NCBI RefSeq assembly: GCF_000757885.1
Contig: NZ_JQCR01000003.1
Coordinates: forward strand, 1 to 64,000
Source: Paenibacillus wynnii
Lineage (GTDB): Bacteria; Bacillota; Bacilli; Paenibacillales; Paenibacillaceae
Reading direction: 5' to 3'
DNA: 64,000 bases
Shown here piece after piece: positions 1 to 10,450 of the stretch; within the stretch, counting starts at the first letter, position 1; the number at the start of each line of letters is the position of its first letter. Both the position numbers and the translations under genes were made by a program. The notes beneath the pieces are model-generated. The model saw only the letters and a list, made by a program, of their open reading frames with translations, was not told where the DNA came from and did not search any database.

Positions 1-1
1 C

Positions 2-2943
2 ACGTTGGTTCTTGCGCAGAATTTTGGAGCTTCACTAATACCTGTTTTATCAGTTTTGGTAGGTGTGATTAAGCCAGTTATTGATACCATCGGCATTTTT
101 GTTAAAGATAATCCTGAGGCCGTGGCGGCAATTACAACATTAGGCGCAACCTTTACGGGATTGATTGCTGTTTTCGGAGCTGCTACGGAAGCAGCAAAGC
201 TTGCCATGATAGGTCTAGTTACAAACCCTGTGATCCTCATCCTTGCAGGAGTTGCTGCTGCATTCGCCGCTGTTACAGTAGCTATCCACAACAATAGGGT
301 TGCAACTGAAGAATAGAAAAGGCTCAAGATGATCTACAACGGGTTTAGGAAAAGGGTATTCAAGAGAATGAAATAGATGTCTATCAAGAAAAGGTTGCCG
401 CCATCGATGAACTGATCCGGTATTACGAAGCTTTAACTAGCGTAGCTGCCGAAAGCGATTCAGCTGCTATGGGTAATAACATCGGCGCATTGGATTCTGC
501 TGCTCGCGATTTGCATATCTCCATGAAAGATCTTGAAGAGACAGCCAATAAGTTCGGAATATCTCTGGATTTTATTGACAAGAACGGGAAGATTGCTGCG
601 GTAACCACGCAAAAACTAAGAGATGTACAGATGGATTTAAACAAAGCGATAGACGATGCGGTTAAAAAGTCAAAAATTCTTTCTGCTTCCCAAGTTAGCG
701 ATAGTGCAAGTACAGTAGCCGTAAAAGCAGCTGAAATCCTTCAGTCTAAAAACTTACTGAAGCAATATAAGGCAGCGAAAGAAGGTACGGCAGACTGGAC
801 ATCAGCTCAACAAGAATTAGCCAAGCAGTTTCCTCAGTTTTCTTCAGCGGTAGGAATAAACGCGATGCTATTCAAGGCCTTCTCATTGTTAAGGAGCGCG
901 AGGTTGCACTAGAATGGGCAAGCATTAAAGTAAAAGCAATATCGGCTAGCAAGAAACAAAAACAGCCATAGCTAAGCAAGAGGCCGCTATTATGATAGCA
1001 ACCGCCATTACACACATAACCGGAAGTTCGGGGTTGGCTGAAGCAGCATTGAAAAGAATGAACGATGAACTTGCGAGGTTACGCGGAGAAGCGGCTGCTT
1101 TACAAGCTCTCGTCGAAGCTCCCGATCCAACTAAAGTCGAGGGATATGGAGTTACCCCAGTCATTGCACCTAAGTACCCTGACATCCCTAAGACAAAGAC
1201 AAGTACCCCTAAAGCCTACGAAAACACGGCACTAGATGAAGCCTACAAGAAGTTGGAACACTTGAAAGCCCTTGATCAGCTCGCCGTGGCGGAGGAACTG
1301 AAGATGCTCCAAAACATCCAATCGAAGTATGTGAAGACTGGCGACGAGCGGATGGATATCGAAGAACGGATTTATGCAGTCAAGAAGACAATGGGTGACG
1401 CGTCCTTAGAGAAAGCGCTAGATGATTACAACAGGTCTGTGACACTTGGTAAATTAAATGAGGCGCAGGAGATTGAACGGTTACAACGGATTCGGAAATT
1501 ATATGCCGACTCTGCAGAAGAACGTAAACAAATTGATGATATGATTTTTGAAGTCACTCAGAGAAAGATTGCTGCGAGAAACAGGCCCGTACAGATGCTG
1601 TTAAATATGTAAGCGATCAGTTAAAGGCAGCTTATGAGGATCGAGTCGCTCGTGAGAATTTATCCGATACTGAAGCCTATAAGCTGAAGGACAAACTATA
1701 TAATGATCAAATCTATTTAAATAAATCCTATCTAGCAAAAGTACTTGCTGATGATAGGTATACCGCGGCTGAGAAAAGGGGAATTGAGCGACAAATTACT
1801 GAGGAAATCCGATTGGCCACAAATGAACGACTGCAACTGCAAAAGGATTACGCTGAGGACACGAAAAAAGCTCAAATCGATGGTATCAATGACCTCGCTA
1901 AAGGCGTTCAGGATGCTCTCAAAGCAAAGTACACCGAAGAGAAACGATTACAAGAAGACAGCATTAAAGCAGCGCAGGCGGCAAATGAGGAGTGGAAGAA
2001 GGCACAACTTGAAGTTGTCCAGTCTGCTTACAAAGCCCGAGTAAAAGCTGCTGAGGATGCTTCAGAAGCTGAAATTGCCGCACTGGACAGAGTGCTCAAT
2101 GCTCAAATCGATGCGATTCAGGCGGAATTGGATGCCCTTGAAGATGCTCAAAAGCAGAAGAATCGAGCCGATGTTGATGCTGAGGATGCCAAGAAAATTG
2201 GACAACTTACTTCAAAAATTGATTACGAGCATGACGATTACAATCGGGCACAACTTCAAAAGGAATTAAATAGGGTCCTGGCTGAGCAAGAGAAGCGGCG
2301 TCAGGAAGAACAGTTGTCTGATAAGAAAGATGTTCTTAACGAAGAGAAGAAAACACTGCAAGATCAGCTAAAGGCAAAGACCGATGCCATTAAGCAGCAA
2401 CTGCTCGACAAGAAGGAACTCATGGAAGCTGATTACGAAGCGGACCAAGTCCGGATTAATAATGTCTATGAGGCTCAGAAGGCTTCTCTGGAAAAACAAC
2501 TCATAGATACGCAGGCTCATTATGCAAAACTATTGGAAGCCAAAAACCTGCAGGCTGAAGCTGAGAAAATGATTATTGAAGACCAGCAGAAGGATATTCT
2601 GAAGTTACTGACGGATTTTGGTGACTCTTACCATATCACGGGTCAGACATTGGGAGAGAAGATGTACCAAGGTTTCAAGGTTAAAGTGGATCAGATCAGC
2701 AGCTTGATTGCCGGTATTAACTCTCAGATCGACGCCGCTAGGAATTCAGCAATGGCCGTTCTTAATCAGGCTGCTGACGCCAAAAAGGCTGCAGCTGAGC
2801 AAAAGGCTAAAGGTGCGGTCAACTCTGTTCCACCAGTGGTACAGGGCACAGTAGTATCGGTCAGCCAAACATTTAATACGCCGGTGACTTCCCCATCTGA
2901 TATTTCTAGAGCGGCACGTTTAGCAGCACAATCACTTGTGTAG
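2..2943 (+). pseudogene. Prophage tail tape measure gene, 5' end outside the window, several frame shifts
   Basis: Siphovirus tape measure proteins set tail length and are long, alpha-helical and partly hydrophobic. The open stretches fit this: an Ala/Gly-rich hydrophobic part (about 5-316), then charged coiled-coil-rich segments (469-912, 992-1612, 1813-2943). Translating between the listed stretches shows that coding continues in another frame each time. Shifts fall near 314, 346, 862, 950 and 1580, most simply explained by single lost bases, often in short A runs. No large deletion is visible, so the damage is recent or reflects residual sequencing error. The last segment stays open in one frame from about 1582 to 2943 and is followed 12 bp later by the Dit-like gene, the usual phage order. 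The start lies left of the window. Confidence 0.75.
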
Positions 2944-2955
2944 GGAGGAGGAACA

Positions 2956-3813
2956 ATGCAGAAATTAAGCTATACGAATGACCGAGGGGGTAAGGTTGTC
3001 TTTGAGAATCTCCGACCTTTTATTCTTTCACATATTGATGGAATAGGAAGTGTGGATACGGATGTCCGGAAGACGACTGGTCCTTTCCAGGATGGATCTA
3101 CGGTGTACCGGGTAGCGATTAAAGACCGTTTGCTCTCTATCCAGGGAGCGATATTGGCAAATAGTAGGGATGAGCTTTATGCCCTTCGTCGCCAACTGTC
3201 TCAAATTCTTAACCCAAAAATAATGGGACAACTGGTTTATCAAAATGATGACAGGGCCTATACGATTGGTGGTATTGCTGAATCGGGCCCTATATGGGGG
3301 GAACGATATGCAAATAACCAGTTGTTCACCGCCTCGTTCCTTTGTCCGGATCCGTATTTACTGGATGAATTTGATTCTTCGGATCTTATTGCGACATGGA
3401 TTGGTGGGCTGAGTTTTCCGGTTCGGTTTCCGAACCAATTCGCTACCCGCGGGGCAAAGAGTGTAAATGTGATAAATGAGGGTGATGTTGATACTCCGGT
3501 AAGGATTGAAATCTATGGACCCGCCACAAACCCTTGTATCACTAATCATAGTATTGATAGGTATATCAAAGTAAACCGAGTATTACTTAGTGGGGACAAA
3601 CTCACGATTACCACGCATTTCGGTAATAAGCGTGTAGAGATCCAAGCGCCAAACGGATCCAAAGTTAATGTGCTCCACTGGATAGATCCAAACAGTTCCC
3701 TTTGGAGTTTGCAGCCTGGGGATAATATTGTGAAATACACAAGCGACGACCCAGAAGGAATTGAACCGTTTGCGATATCTATTAATTATCGCAACCGATA
3801 TTTCGGGGCGTAG
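2956..3813 (+). CDS. Phage distal tail (Dit-like) protein
   Basis: This 285 aa protein lies directly after the tape measure gene, where siphoviruses encode the distal tail protein that joins the tail tube to the baseplate. The N-terminal half (about residues 1-130) has the feel of Sipho_tail/Dit proteins: a short loop naming the protein, then a beta-rich domain with an arginine-rich segment (RDELYALRRQLSQIL, about 75-90) and a 'CPDP.L' motif near 130. The C-terminal half is beta-rich and looks like the variable galectin-like domain. The ATG follows a strong GGGAGGAGG site. The gene is intact, unlike the one before it. The family call rests on position and general pattern, not a search. Confidence 0.7.
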   Translation: MQKLSYTNDRGGKVVFENLRPFILSHIDGIGSVDTDVRKTTGPFQDGSTVYRVAIKDRLLSIQGAILANSRDELYALRRQLSQILNPKIMGQLVYQNDDRAYTIGGIAESGPIWGERYANNQLFTASFLCPDPYLLDEFDSSDLIATWIGGLSFPVRFPNQFATRGAKSVNVINEGDVDTPVRIEIYGPATNPCITNHSIDRYIKVNRVLLSGDKLTITTHFGNKRVEIQAPNGSKVNVLHWIDPNSSLWSLQPGDNIVKYTSDDPEGIEPFAISINYRNRYFGA

Positions 3814-3825
3814 AAAGGGTGACAT

Positions 3826-4488
3826 ATGGAGAAGTTCAGGTTCTTTAATTCCACGGAATCGGATATTCGGGAATATACAGCAGCCGACTATGCTGAGTAC
3901 TTTGGATTGTTTTTGTCGGACGGCTTGTATACTGAAAATGGCAATGCGGGCTTACGTGTAGTAACAGACGCAGGTTTAAACTGCAGCATTGAGAGTGGCT
4001 ACGCGTTGATTCGGGGGTACATGTATCATAATGATTCGTTGCTGATCAAAACCCTTGCGCCAGCAGACACCATGCTTGACCGTATTGATCGGGTCGCGTT
4101 GCGATTTGACGAGGTTGCCCGAGAGATTAAGGTTGTCATTAAGAAAGGAATCGCAGCAAGTAACCCTGTGGTGCCCGCATTAACAATTACAGCCACGGTC
4201 AAAGAATTAGGGCTAGCTCAAATTCATGTTAGAAAAGGGGCAACTACACTATCTGTGGCGGATATCACCGATGAGCGCCTTACATCCGCTGGCCTGGTAT
4301 CGAGCTTAATTAGCATTCCAGCAGCAGAAATGTGGAATGTCTGGAACAGCTCTTTAGCCAGCATACAGTCTGCCTGGGATAGCTGGTTTGCAACCATACA
4401 GAATACGGTCGGGAATCGGCTTGCTGTAGGGGATACAGCACCAGCAAACCCTATAGCGGGTGATGTTTGGATGCATACGGGGGTGTAA
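3826..4488 (+). CDS. Phage baseplate/tail structural protein
   Basis: This 220 aa protein is probably a baseplate or upper tail component. The middle part ('YALIRGYMYHND', then 'DRIDRVALRFD') matches the style of many Gram-positive phage structural proteins, in which a bound-water-like beta domain precedes a helical linker. The C-terminus ends with a 'P.NPI.GDVW' motif that recurs at the end of the next protein (P.SPL.GDFW), so both probably share a terminal module. The ATG sits after GAAAGGGTGACAT. The gene is 12 bp from its upstream neighbour and 3 bp from the downstream one, so it belongs to the tail operon. The exact role is not known. Confidence 0.6.
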   Translation: MEKFRFFNSTESDIREYTAADYAEYFGLFLSDGLYTENGNAGLRVVTDAGLNCSIESGYALIRGYMYHNDSLLIKTLAPADTMLDRIDRVALRFDEVAREIKVVIKKGIAASNPVVPALTITATVKELGLAQIHVRKGATTLSVADITDERLTSAGLVSSLISIPAAEMWNVWNSSLASIQSAWDSWFATIQNTVGNRLAVGDTAPANPIAGDVWMHTGV

Positions 4489-4491
4489 GCT

Positions 4492-6969
4492 GTGGCTGGA
4501 ATCGTACGCATTTACGACATCGAATTCAATTGGATTGGTGAAATTGACAACCATGAAAGCCTGCAGTTTACACGGCGTTTTTACCGTGAAGGAGAATTTG
4601 AACTGCACATCGCCGTAAATAAACAATATGCTGATGCTCTTCAAAAAGATTGTTTCATAATGATTGATAATGACGGCCAACGATCCGGAATGATTGAGGG
4701 CCGGGAGTTGTACCTTACAGAGCAGGGAATCGAGACTGTTGTCGTAAAAGGTAGGACACTAGGGGGTATCCTGGACCGACGTGTCACGGTGTCCGATACC
4801 TATGATCGCATTCGGGGGCCGGCAGAAACGGTCATGAAGCATTATGTGAATAATCACCTTGTCAACGGAACTTACGCAACCGGCATCTACGCCGCGCGGA
4901 AGATTCCGTTTTTTGATATTGCCACAGATCAAGGCCGAGGAATAGAAACGCCTTGGCAGACAAGGTATGAGCCACTACTAGGGGTAACCGGTCAGATTGC
5001 GAGTTTCTGCGATATGGGTTGGTTCACAAGTTTGAATGTACTGACGAAACGAGTCACTTTCGACATACTGACGGGCCGGAATATCACCGATAAGCAAGAC
5101 ATTTACCCGCCCGTTATTTTCTCGACGGAGTTTGAAAATGTCACCAGTCAAAAGTTTGTGGATTCGGATAGTCAATTCAGGAATGTAGGTTATGCTGCGG
5201 GAAAAGGCGAGGAAGCGGATCAGCTTGTGCTTGCCGTTGGTGCCGGCACGGGAATTGAACGCCGAGAGGTATACATCGATGCTTCAAGCGCAGAGGATGT
5301 CGATGAGCTGACCACCATAGGTCAACAGAAGCTCGCGGAGTATAAGCGTGTGCAAACCTTTGAGGGTGCTGTGGTGGAGACGGGTAGTTTCATTTTTGAG
5401 CAGGACTGGTTCCTAGGTGACATCGTTACTCTACGGGATGCCCATTGGGGTGTTTCAATGGATACCCGCATCACTGAAGTGCGGGAAATCTACGAAGAGG
5501 ATTATAAAGTAGAGGTGCAGTTTGGTGACGAGATCCCGACCATCACTACTGTAGTCCGTCAGTTGCAGAGCGAAATAAAACGCCCGCAGATCATGTCACA
5601 ATCTGGGGGCACAGGAGAACAGGGCCCAGCAGGACCGCAGGGTCCCAAGGGCGACACAGGTCCAATCGGTTTACAAGGCCCTAAGGGAGATCCCGGAGCA
5701 ACAGGTCCTCAAGGTCTACAAGGGCCAAAGGGGGATACGGGTGCTGTTGGGCCGCAGGGGCTTAAAGGAGATCCTGGTATCCAGGGTGCGCAGGGCCTTG
5801 TTGGTGTTAAAGGAGATACGGGCGCTCCAGGTGTCCAGGGTCCAAAAGGTGATACCGGGCCGCAGGGCATTCAAGGCGTAAAAGGTGATACTGGAGCAAC
5901 CGGTGTTCAGGGACCCAAAGGAGATACAGGACTGACCGGATCGGCGGGGGCTAAAGGAGATCAGGGCATTCAGGGTGTAAAAGGGGACAAAGGCGATACG
6001 GGTTCCCAGGGACCGGCGGGACCTACCAATATTGCTACGATAACAACCTTAGGCGCCGTGAAGGTAGGTAATAATTTAACCATAGCTTCGGACGGAACTT
6101 TGCACGGCAATAGTAATCCGGAATGCATCACGATTAAACAGGAAATCTTTACGGTCCAAGCTGGGCAAACCCTATTTAATTTAACAAAGGGTAGCTATAA
6201 TCCAGGAACAAATACGCTTTTCTGGTATTTGCACGGTCAGAAGCAAGTGAACGCTGCCTTGGTAGAGACTTCAGCTACGAGCTTTGAAATTCCTGTAGGT
6301 GTTATGACCGGGACGGATATACTGGTCGAATACATTGAAACGGTAAATGTAACCATTGGCTTAAAAGGTGAAAAAGGGGATACCGGACTACAAGGTGTGC
6401 AAGGTTTGAAAGGAGACACAGGATCGCAGGGGATACAAGGGATACAAGGGATACAGGGATTGGCTGGTGCGCAGGGTGCTGACGGAAAAACATGGTATTC
6501 AAGCACAGCTGTTCCCGCGAATACCCTTGGAGTCAGTGGAGATTTTCACATTAATACATCAACGTGGGATATCCGAGAAAAAACAGCCGCAGCAGTGTGG
6601 ACGCTTCGAGGCAATATCAAGGGTGCGACAGGTGCTCAAGGGATTCAGGGTCTGCAGGGCATCCAAGGCGTGAAGGGAGACATCGGGGAAGTAGGTCCAC
6701 AAGGGGCACAAGGATTCCAAGGATTACAAGGAGTGAAGGGTGACACCGGTGCAATTGGACCAAAGGGAGACACTGGTGCACAGGGGAACATTGGATTAAC
6801 CGGCCCTCAGGGTCCTAAAGGGGATCAGGGGGAACCAGGAGCGGCTGTGGCCGATAGCGTGGAATGGGCGAATGTACTTAGCAAACCTACGAATTTGGCC
6901 AAAATAACCATGGCAACACTAGCACCAACAAGCCCATTATCGGGCGATTTTTGGTATAAGGAGGTTTAA
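4492..6969 (+). CDS. Gp37-like tail protein fused to collagen-like repeats
   Basis: This 825 aa protein has two parts. Residues 1 to about 370 resemble the siphovirus Gp37-like/tail-associated family: it begins with '[16 protein letters not shown]' and ends with a '[21 protein letters not shown]' type segment split over beta strands. After it come three blocks of Gly-X-Y triplets (about residues 373-511, 624-663 and 710-783), separated by two short globular inserts. Collagen-like stalks are known in phage tail fibres, where they form trimeric rods. Start is GTG at 4492 after GGGGGTG, 3 bp from the previous stop. The short C-terminus shares the 'P.SPL.GDFW' ending with the previous protein. 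This gene probably makes a baseplate-anchored fibre. Confidence 0.75.
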   Translation: MAGIVRIYDIEFNWIGEIDNHESLQFTRRFYREGEFELHIAVNKQYADALQKDCFIMIDNDGQRSGMIEGRELYLTEQGIETVVVKGRTLGGILDRRVTVSDTYDRIRGPAETVMKHYVNNHLVNGTYATGIYAARKIPFFDIATDQGRGIETPWQTRYEPLLGVTGQIASFCDMGWFTSLNVLTKRVTFDILTGRNITDKQDIYPPVIFSTEFENVTSQKFVDSDSQFRNVGYAAGKGEEADQLVLAVGAGTGIERREVYIDASSAEDVDELTTIGQQKLAEYKRVQTFEGAVVETGSFIFEQDWFLGDIVTLRDAHWGVSMDTRITEVREIYEEDYKVEVQFGDEIPTITTVVRQLQSEIKRPQIMSQSGGTGEQGPAGPQGPKGDTGPIGLQGPKGDPGATGPQGLQGPKGDTGAVGPQGLKGDPGIQGAQGLVGVKGDTGAPGVQGPKGDTGPQGIQGVKGDTGATGVQGPKGDTGLTGSAGAKGDQGIQGVKGDKGDTGSQGPAGPTNIATITTLGAVKVGNNLTIASDGTLHGNSNPECITIKQEIFTVQAGQTLFNLTKGSYNPGTNTLFWYLHGQKQVNAALVETSATSFEIPVGVMTGTDILVEYIETVNVTIGLKGEKGDTGLQGVQGLKGDTGSQGIQGIQGIQGLAGAQGADGKTWYSSTAVPANTLGVSGDFHINTSTWDIREKTAAAVWTLRGNIKGATGAQGIQGLQGIQGVKGDIGEVGPQGAQGFQGLQGVKGDTGAIGPKGDTGAQGNIGLTGPQGPKGDQGEPGAAVADSVEWANVLSKPTNLAKITMATLAPTSPLSGDFWYKEV

Positions 6970-6971
6970 TA

Positions 6972-7911
6972 ATGGCAGATAAGAACTTTCAAATGACACA
7001 ACGCAACAGCGCAAATACAGCATGGGATAATTTATTTCCTCTTACAAAAGGGGGAATGTGACTGCAAGCAATGGACAGACTGTTGATACTCATGTGGTGG
7101 ATACCTCACATGTTCGTTATGCACCGGATACAGGTACAGCAAATGCCAAAGTAGTCACTCTTAACCCTGCCGCAACAGCTTATGTTGATGGGCTACCTGT
7201 TGCGTTCAAAAATGCTATTTTAAATACAGGAGCAGTAACGATAAATGTAAACGGTCTTGGCGTTAAACCGGTGCTGAAGTCCAATGGAGGCGCGCTGGTG
7301 AGTGGTAGCTTGAAGGCGGGGAGTATCTATACCATCAGGTACAATTCAACCACTGGAAATTTTATCTTACAGGGTGAAGGAGGTGAGTATGGAACAGCAG
7401 CAGTTGCTCAAGTATTGACCGGATATACATTAGGAACAGACTCCGGAGTTATTGCGGGGAGTATGCCGAATAACGGTGCGCAGAACAAGTCCCCTAGTAC
7501 AGTGGCTCAAACAATCCCGCAGGATATACTACAGGCGGCACAGTTTCGGCTGTAACGGGTACTGCAGTAGCATCCGACGTACTAACGGGGAAAACATTTT
7601 CGTCCGCAGCAGGTATATCCTTAACGGGTACAGCTGTAGCGGGCAGACGTTCAGCTACTGGCACCGTAGCTTGGGGGTCGGGTCTGATCCATCTCGGATT
7701 GACCTTTGTACCCTCTGTTTTACTCGCCCAAAGTATCGGTTCAAGTGGGGCATATGCTAAAGCGTGGATTAATAACACATGGGTTAAATTTGACGGTTAC
7801 TCATCTGAACCGTGGGACTATCACACGAGTAAACCTACGAACACAAATGTGTATATAAATATGGGCTCTTATGTTAATGGCATATCTGTGGTTTGGTTAG
7901 CAATCGAATAG
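6972..7911 (+). pseudogene. Prophage tail fibre gene, broken by two frame shifts
   Basis: Reading starts at ATG 6972 (MADKNFQMTQRNS...) after AAGGAGG. It stops at about 7061 because a G run (about 7049-7053) appears to be one base out of register. Coding resumes as GNVTASNGQTVDTHV and runs to about 7520. There the common fibre motif 'TVAQTIPAGY' is split by a second one-base loss (CCCGCAGG), so that the listed frame ends at 7555. The third frame continues without stops from about 7523 to 7911. The central part has repeated 'G.A.A..VLTGYT' elements typical of phage fibre or minor tail proteins. The joined product would be about 310 aa. Either the prophage is decaying or the assembly has single-base errors here. 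Confidence 0.7.
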
Positions 7912-7923
7912 GGGGTCGTAAGA

Positions 7924-8325
7924 ATGGAAATTGGAAGACGTGTATACTTTGATAAAACGTCAGGAACTATTGTTCAAATAACTGGAGAGCGTTCCGGCGA
8001 TGTGGAAGAAATCACAATAGAAAGAGAATTTGAGTTATACGTGAGTCTATCTGAACGGGTTAGAGATACGGTTGATGTCATATCTGTGGATTACGGTGCA
8101 TACGCCCAAGACTTCATAGAAGGCCGCTTAACAGGCATTGACCCTAATAAGAAAGAACTGTTATTCAGTTACCCTGACCCTGAAACGCCTGGTGAGTTTA
8201 CACCGCCTCAGCCAGCGCTTTCGATTCAAGTGACGTTGCTGAAGGCACAAGTGCTAGCTCAGTCGGATCGCTCTGATTTTATGGAGGAGCTCATTGCCGA
8301 AATGGCATTGATGGTATATCAGTGA
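7924..8325 (+). CDS. Small phage tail-associated protein
   Basis: This 133 aa protein follows the broken fibre gene by 12 bp with GGGGGTCGTAAGA before its ATG. The first 90 residues are beta-rich and charged. The last 17 residues (DFMEELIAEMALMVYQ) are close to the C-terminus of the 77 aa protein at 10094-10327 (DFVEDVLAEMAMQVYQ), so the two genes share a module. Each follows a fibre gene, which suggests a role in fibre assembly or attachment. I do not recognise a named family with certainty; similar small proteins occur in XkdW-like positions of Bacillus prophages. Confidence 0.6.
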   Translation: MEIGRRVYFDKTSGTIVQITGERSGDVEEITIEREFELYVSLSERVRDTVDVISVDYGAYAQDFIEGRLTGIDPNKKELLFSYPDPETPGEFTPPQPALSIQVTLLKAQVLAQSDRSDFMEELIAEMALMVYQ

Positions 8326-8375
8326 TTGTCGGAGTGGTGATTTGGATCATGTCAAAATTGGAGGGAGGTGATGAT

Positions 8376-8507
8376 ATGATGGCGATGTTTTTTGCACAGC
8401 GTGTAATCTTGGGTAAGACGGCGTATAAAGATGTACCAAGCACACTTAAACCAGCAGTAAAAGAAATTCTAATCGACTCTGACCTGGAATACTTAACCGA
8501 AGAATAG
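8376..8507 (+). CDS. XkdX-position small phage protein
   Basis: A 43 aa protein beginning MMAMFFAQRVILGKTAYKDV. I chose ATG 8376 because it follows the strong site GGAGGGAGGTGATGAT. Longer starts (8322, 8349) lack one and the first would overlap the upstream gene. Small proteins of 40-60 aa between a fibre-associated protein and the lysis genes are usual in PBSX-like and SPP1-like prophages (XkdX type), but sequence identity is not clear here. It is followed at once by two hairpin terminators, so it probably ends a transcription unit. Confidence 0.5.
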   Translation: MMAMFFAQRVILGKTAYKDVPSTLKPAVKEILIDSDLEYLTEE

Positions 8508-8517
8508 TTTCACAGCA

Positions 8518-8575
8518 GCGCCCATTGAGGCGTTTTTATTTTGCCCTCGGAGTCGATCCGGGGGCTATCTTTTTT
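8518..8575 (+). terminator. Two consecutive terminator hairpins
   Basis: GCGCC/GGCGT with a six-base loop and five Ts (8518-8537) is followed by GCCCTCGG/CCGGGGGC and six Ts (8543-8575). Together they close the upstream tail transcript 18 bp before the next gene. Confidence 0.65.
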
Positions 8576-8592
8576 ACAAGGAGGCCACAAGG

Positions 8593-8880
8593 ATGGCTGA
8601 CCTAACCATAAAACGGGGAGACACCTTTATATATACAGCTCAGTGGGCAGGAGTTTCGCTCTCTGATCTACGATCACAAGTGCGTGATAGCTTGGGTAGG
8701 CTAGTGTCTGAGGTATCGATATCCGAAACGGACGATGCAGATATATTTTTACTGACGGTATCCGACACCAGTGAATGGCCAGTTGGCACTCTGTTTACCG
8801 ATATCCAGTGTATTGTAGGCGAGATAACTCTTAGCAGTGTGACGATGACCATCAACGTTGCAAGGGATGTGACACAATGA
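8593..8880 (+). CDS. Small phage baseplate-type protein
   Basis: A 95 aa protein starting MADLTIKRGDTFIYTAQW, the pattern of phage proteins with an Ig-like or BppU-like beta sandwich ('I.RGDTF.....W.G..L') that hold fibres on the baseplate. The ATG follows CAAGGAGGCCACAAGG. Its stop overlaps the next start by 4 bp (ATGA), so it is translationally coupled to the collagen-like fibre gene. It is therefore a likely partner or adaptor of that fibre. Confidence 0.55.
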   Translation: MADLTIKRGDTFIYTAQWAGVSLSDLRSQVRDSLGRLVSEVSISETDDADIFLLTVSDTSEWPVGTLFTDIQCIVGEITLSSVTMTINVARDVTQ

Positions 8881-10097
8881 GCGACGTTCCAATCAATGTA
8901 ACACCGGGACCGGGGCCAGCGACGATTGTTATTAGTACAGGCATCGGTGGCGGTAGTGGATTGCCGGGGCCTACCGGACCACAAGGACCAAAAGGTGATA
9001 CTGGAGAGACAGGCCCCGTGGGTCCTCAAGGTATTCCGGGCGTACAGGGTCCAATCGGACTGACTGGTGCTATGGGTCCCAAGGGAGATCACGGTGATAC
9101 TGGTCCTCAGGGGGCAACCGGAGCAGCAGGAGTTAAAGGCGATAAGGGAGAAATCGGAGCTCAAGGCATACAAGGACCTCAAGGATTAATAGGAGCCACT
9201 GGTCCTAAAGGTGACACTGGGTTAACAGGTCCAAAGGGAGACAAAGGGGATACAGGCGCTCAGGGTATCCAAGGTGTAAAGGGCGACAAAGGAGATCCCG
9301 GAGAACAAGGTATCCAAGGTGAACCCGGACCACAAGGTATTCCGGGTACGTCAGGTTCGGGTGGTGGTACTACTCTGCTGGTTTCCTACACCTACAACGG
9401 TAACCCGGTTATCCAACATACAGCAATAGACACCGGAACGAGCACCATTACGGCAGCTGCCCATGGTCTGACAAACGGTATGATAGTATTCCCAGCCTGG
9501 AATAAGGGTCAGTCAACCGACGGTGCTGTGTACCCTACAGGAATAACACAGACGATTCACTACGTAGTCAACGCAACAGCTGACACGTTTCAGTTATCAT
9601 TGACAATCGGAGGCGCTGCAGTGAATATCACGGCGCTAGGTGCAAAACCATATGGCTTTCACTTTCAAAGAGCGATTATCAAAAGTTTCTTGCTGGACAA
9701 CCTGGGGTCACAATCAAAAGCCGCGGTAAAATGCCTGCTGTTTAGTAGCCAGGACGACAAAAACTACGGCTGGGATATTCGCCCGAGTGACTGGCCCTTT
9801 TTGAATGACTTATTCCCGAACACGCTAGGCGGTAATAATTATTCTACTGGCAGAATGGGTAGCCGGGGTGTGGTTTTGGACATATCATTCGACGCTAGAC
9901 GTAGCCGACGCACAGTAATGACCAGTTACGTAGCCCAGTACAACGACAATACCGCGGCACAAGGTACCGACAACAAAATAGGCAGAATATATACTGAGAA
10001 CCCAACACCATTTACTGCCCTTCAGGTGGGATTTTACGCACCATTAACTGCGGCGTATGTTGCTAATGGTTCTATCGTGGAGGTGTACAGTGCATGA
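8877..10097 (+). CDS. Collagen-like phage tail fibre protein
   Basis: This 406 aa protein has a short N-terminal segment (1-30) followed by about 42 Gly-X-Y triplets (about residues 30-158, rich in PKGDTG and GPQG units). A beta-rich C-terminal domain (about 165-406) follows, beginning after a Gly/Ser linker. This layout fits a trimeric rod with a receptor-binding head. It overlaps its neighbours on both sides by 4 bp. A second collagen-bearing tail protein lies at 4492-6969, but their non-collagen domains differ. The C-terminal domain is not recognised. The host receptor cannot be told from sequence. Confidence 0.7.
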   Translation: MSDVPINVTPGPGPATIVISTGIGGGSGLPGPTGPQGPKGDTGETGPVGPQGIPGVQGPIGLTGAMGPKGDHGDTGPQGATGAAGVKGDKGEIGAQGIQGPQGLIGATGPKGDTGLTGPKGDKGDTGAQGIQGVKGDKGDPGEQGIQGEPGPQGIPGTSGSGGGTTLLVSYTYNGNPVIQHTAIDTGTSTITAAAHGLTNGMIVFPAWNKGQSTDGAVYPTGITQTIHYVVNATADTFQLSLTIGGAAVNITALGAKPYGFHFQRAIIKSFLLDNLGSQSKAAVKCLLFSSQDDKNYGWDIRPSDWPFLNDLFPNTLGGNNYSTGRMGSRGVVLDISFDARRSRRTVMTSYVAQYNDNTAAQGTDNKIGRIYTENPTPFTALQVGFYAPLTAAYVANGSIVEVYSA

Positions 10098-10327
10098 TGC
10101 AGTTAGTTTATAACGCGCAGACCGGAGAGTCCGAATTGGTAGAGCTGCCGGACGAGCCAGCGCAAGGAGCAGAGCCGGAGCCAGTTATAGAGCCGATGGA
10201 CGCCGAGCGTATAGCTGCGCTGGAGACACAGTTGCGCCTCGCCAATGCACGTATTGAGGTGCAAGTTGAGCGCGGAGATTTTGTGGAGGATGTTTTAGCA
10301 GAAATGGCGATGCAAGTTTATCAGTAA
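10094..10327 (+). CDS. Small protein paired with collagen-like fibre
   Basis: A 77 aa acidic protein whose ATG overlaps the stop of the collagen-like fibre gene. The middle is proline/glutamate-rich (PDEPAQGAEPEPVIEP), followed by a predicted coiled coil. The C-terminus (DFVEDVLAEMAMQVYQ) is shared with the 133 aa protein at 7924-8325, which also follows a fibre gene. A role in fibre folding or docking is inferred from this pairing; no family name can be given. Confidence 0.55.
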   Translation: MMQLVYNAQTGESELVELPDEPAQGAEPEPVIEPMDAERIAALETQLRLANARIEVQVERGDFVEDVLAEMAMQVYQ

Positions 10328-10394
10328 CGATCGCAGAGAGGAAAGAAAGTTGGGCAACGATCTAACCCGTGACAAGGTACCATATTAAACACAG

Positions 10395-10419
10395 GCACGC
10401 TCTCCGGGGCGTGTTTTTA
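10395..10419 (+). terminator. Rho-independent terminator after fibre genes
   Basis: CACGC/GCGTG stem with an eight-base loop and a TTTTT run. It separates the fibre genes from the lysis genes. Confidence 0.6.
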
Positions 10420-10450
10420 TTCGTATATCGAGAACAGGGAGATGGGTCAG

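Noticed and set aside
5610..6840. Repeated short units resembling a CRISPR array
   Set aside because: Units are nine-base multiples that encode Gly-X-Y collagen triplets in one long open frame; there are no spacers of constant length.
8640..9182. 180-codon minus-strand frame opposite the fibre genes
   Set aside because: Shadow of collagen-type codons; no start signal and the plus-strand gene is convincing.
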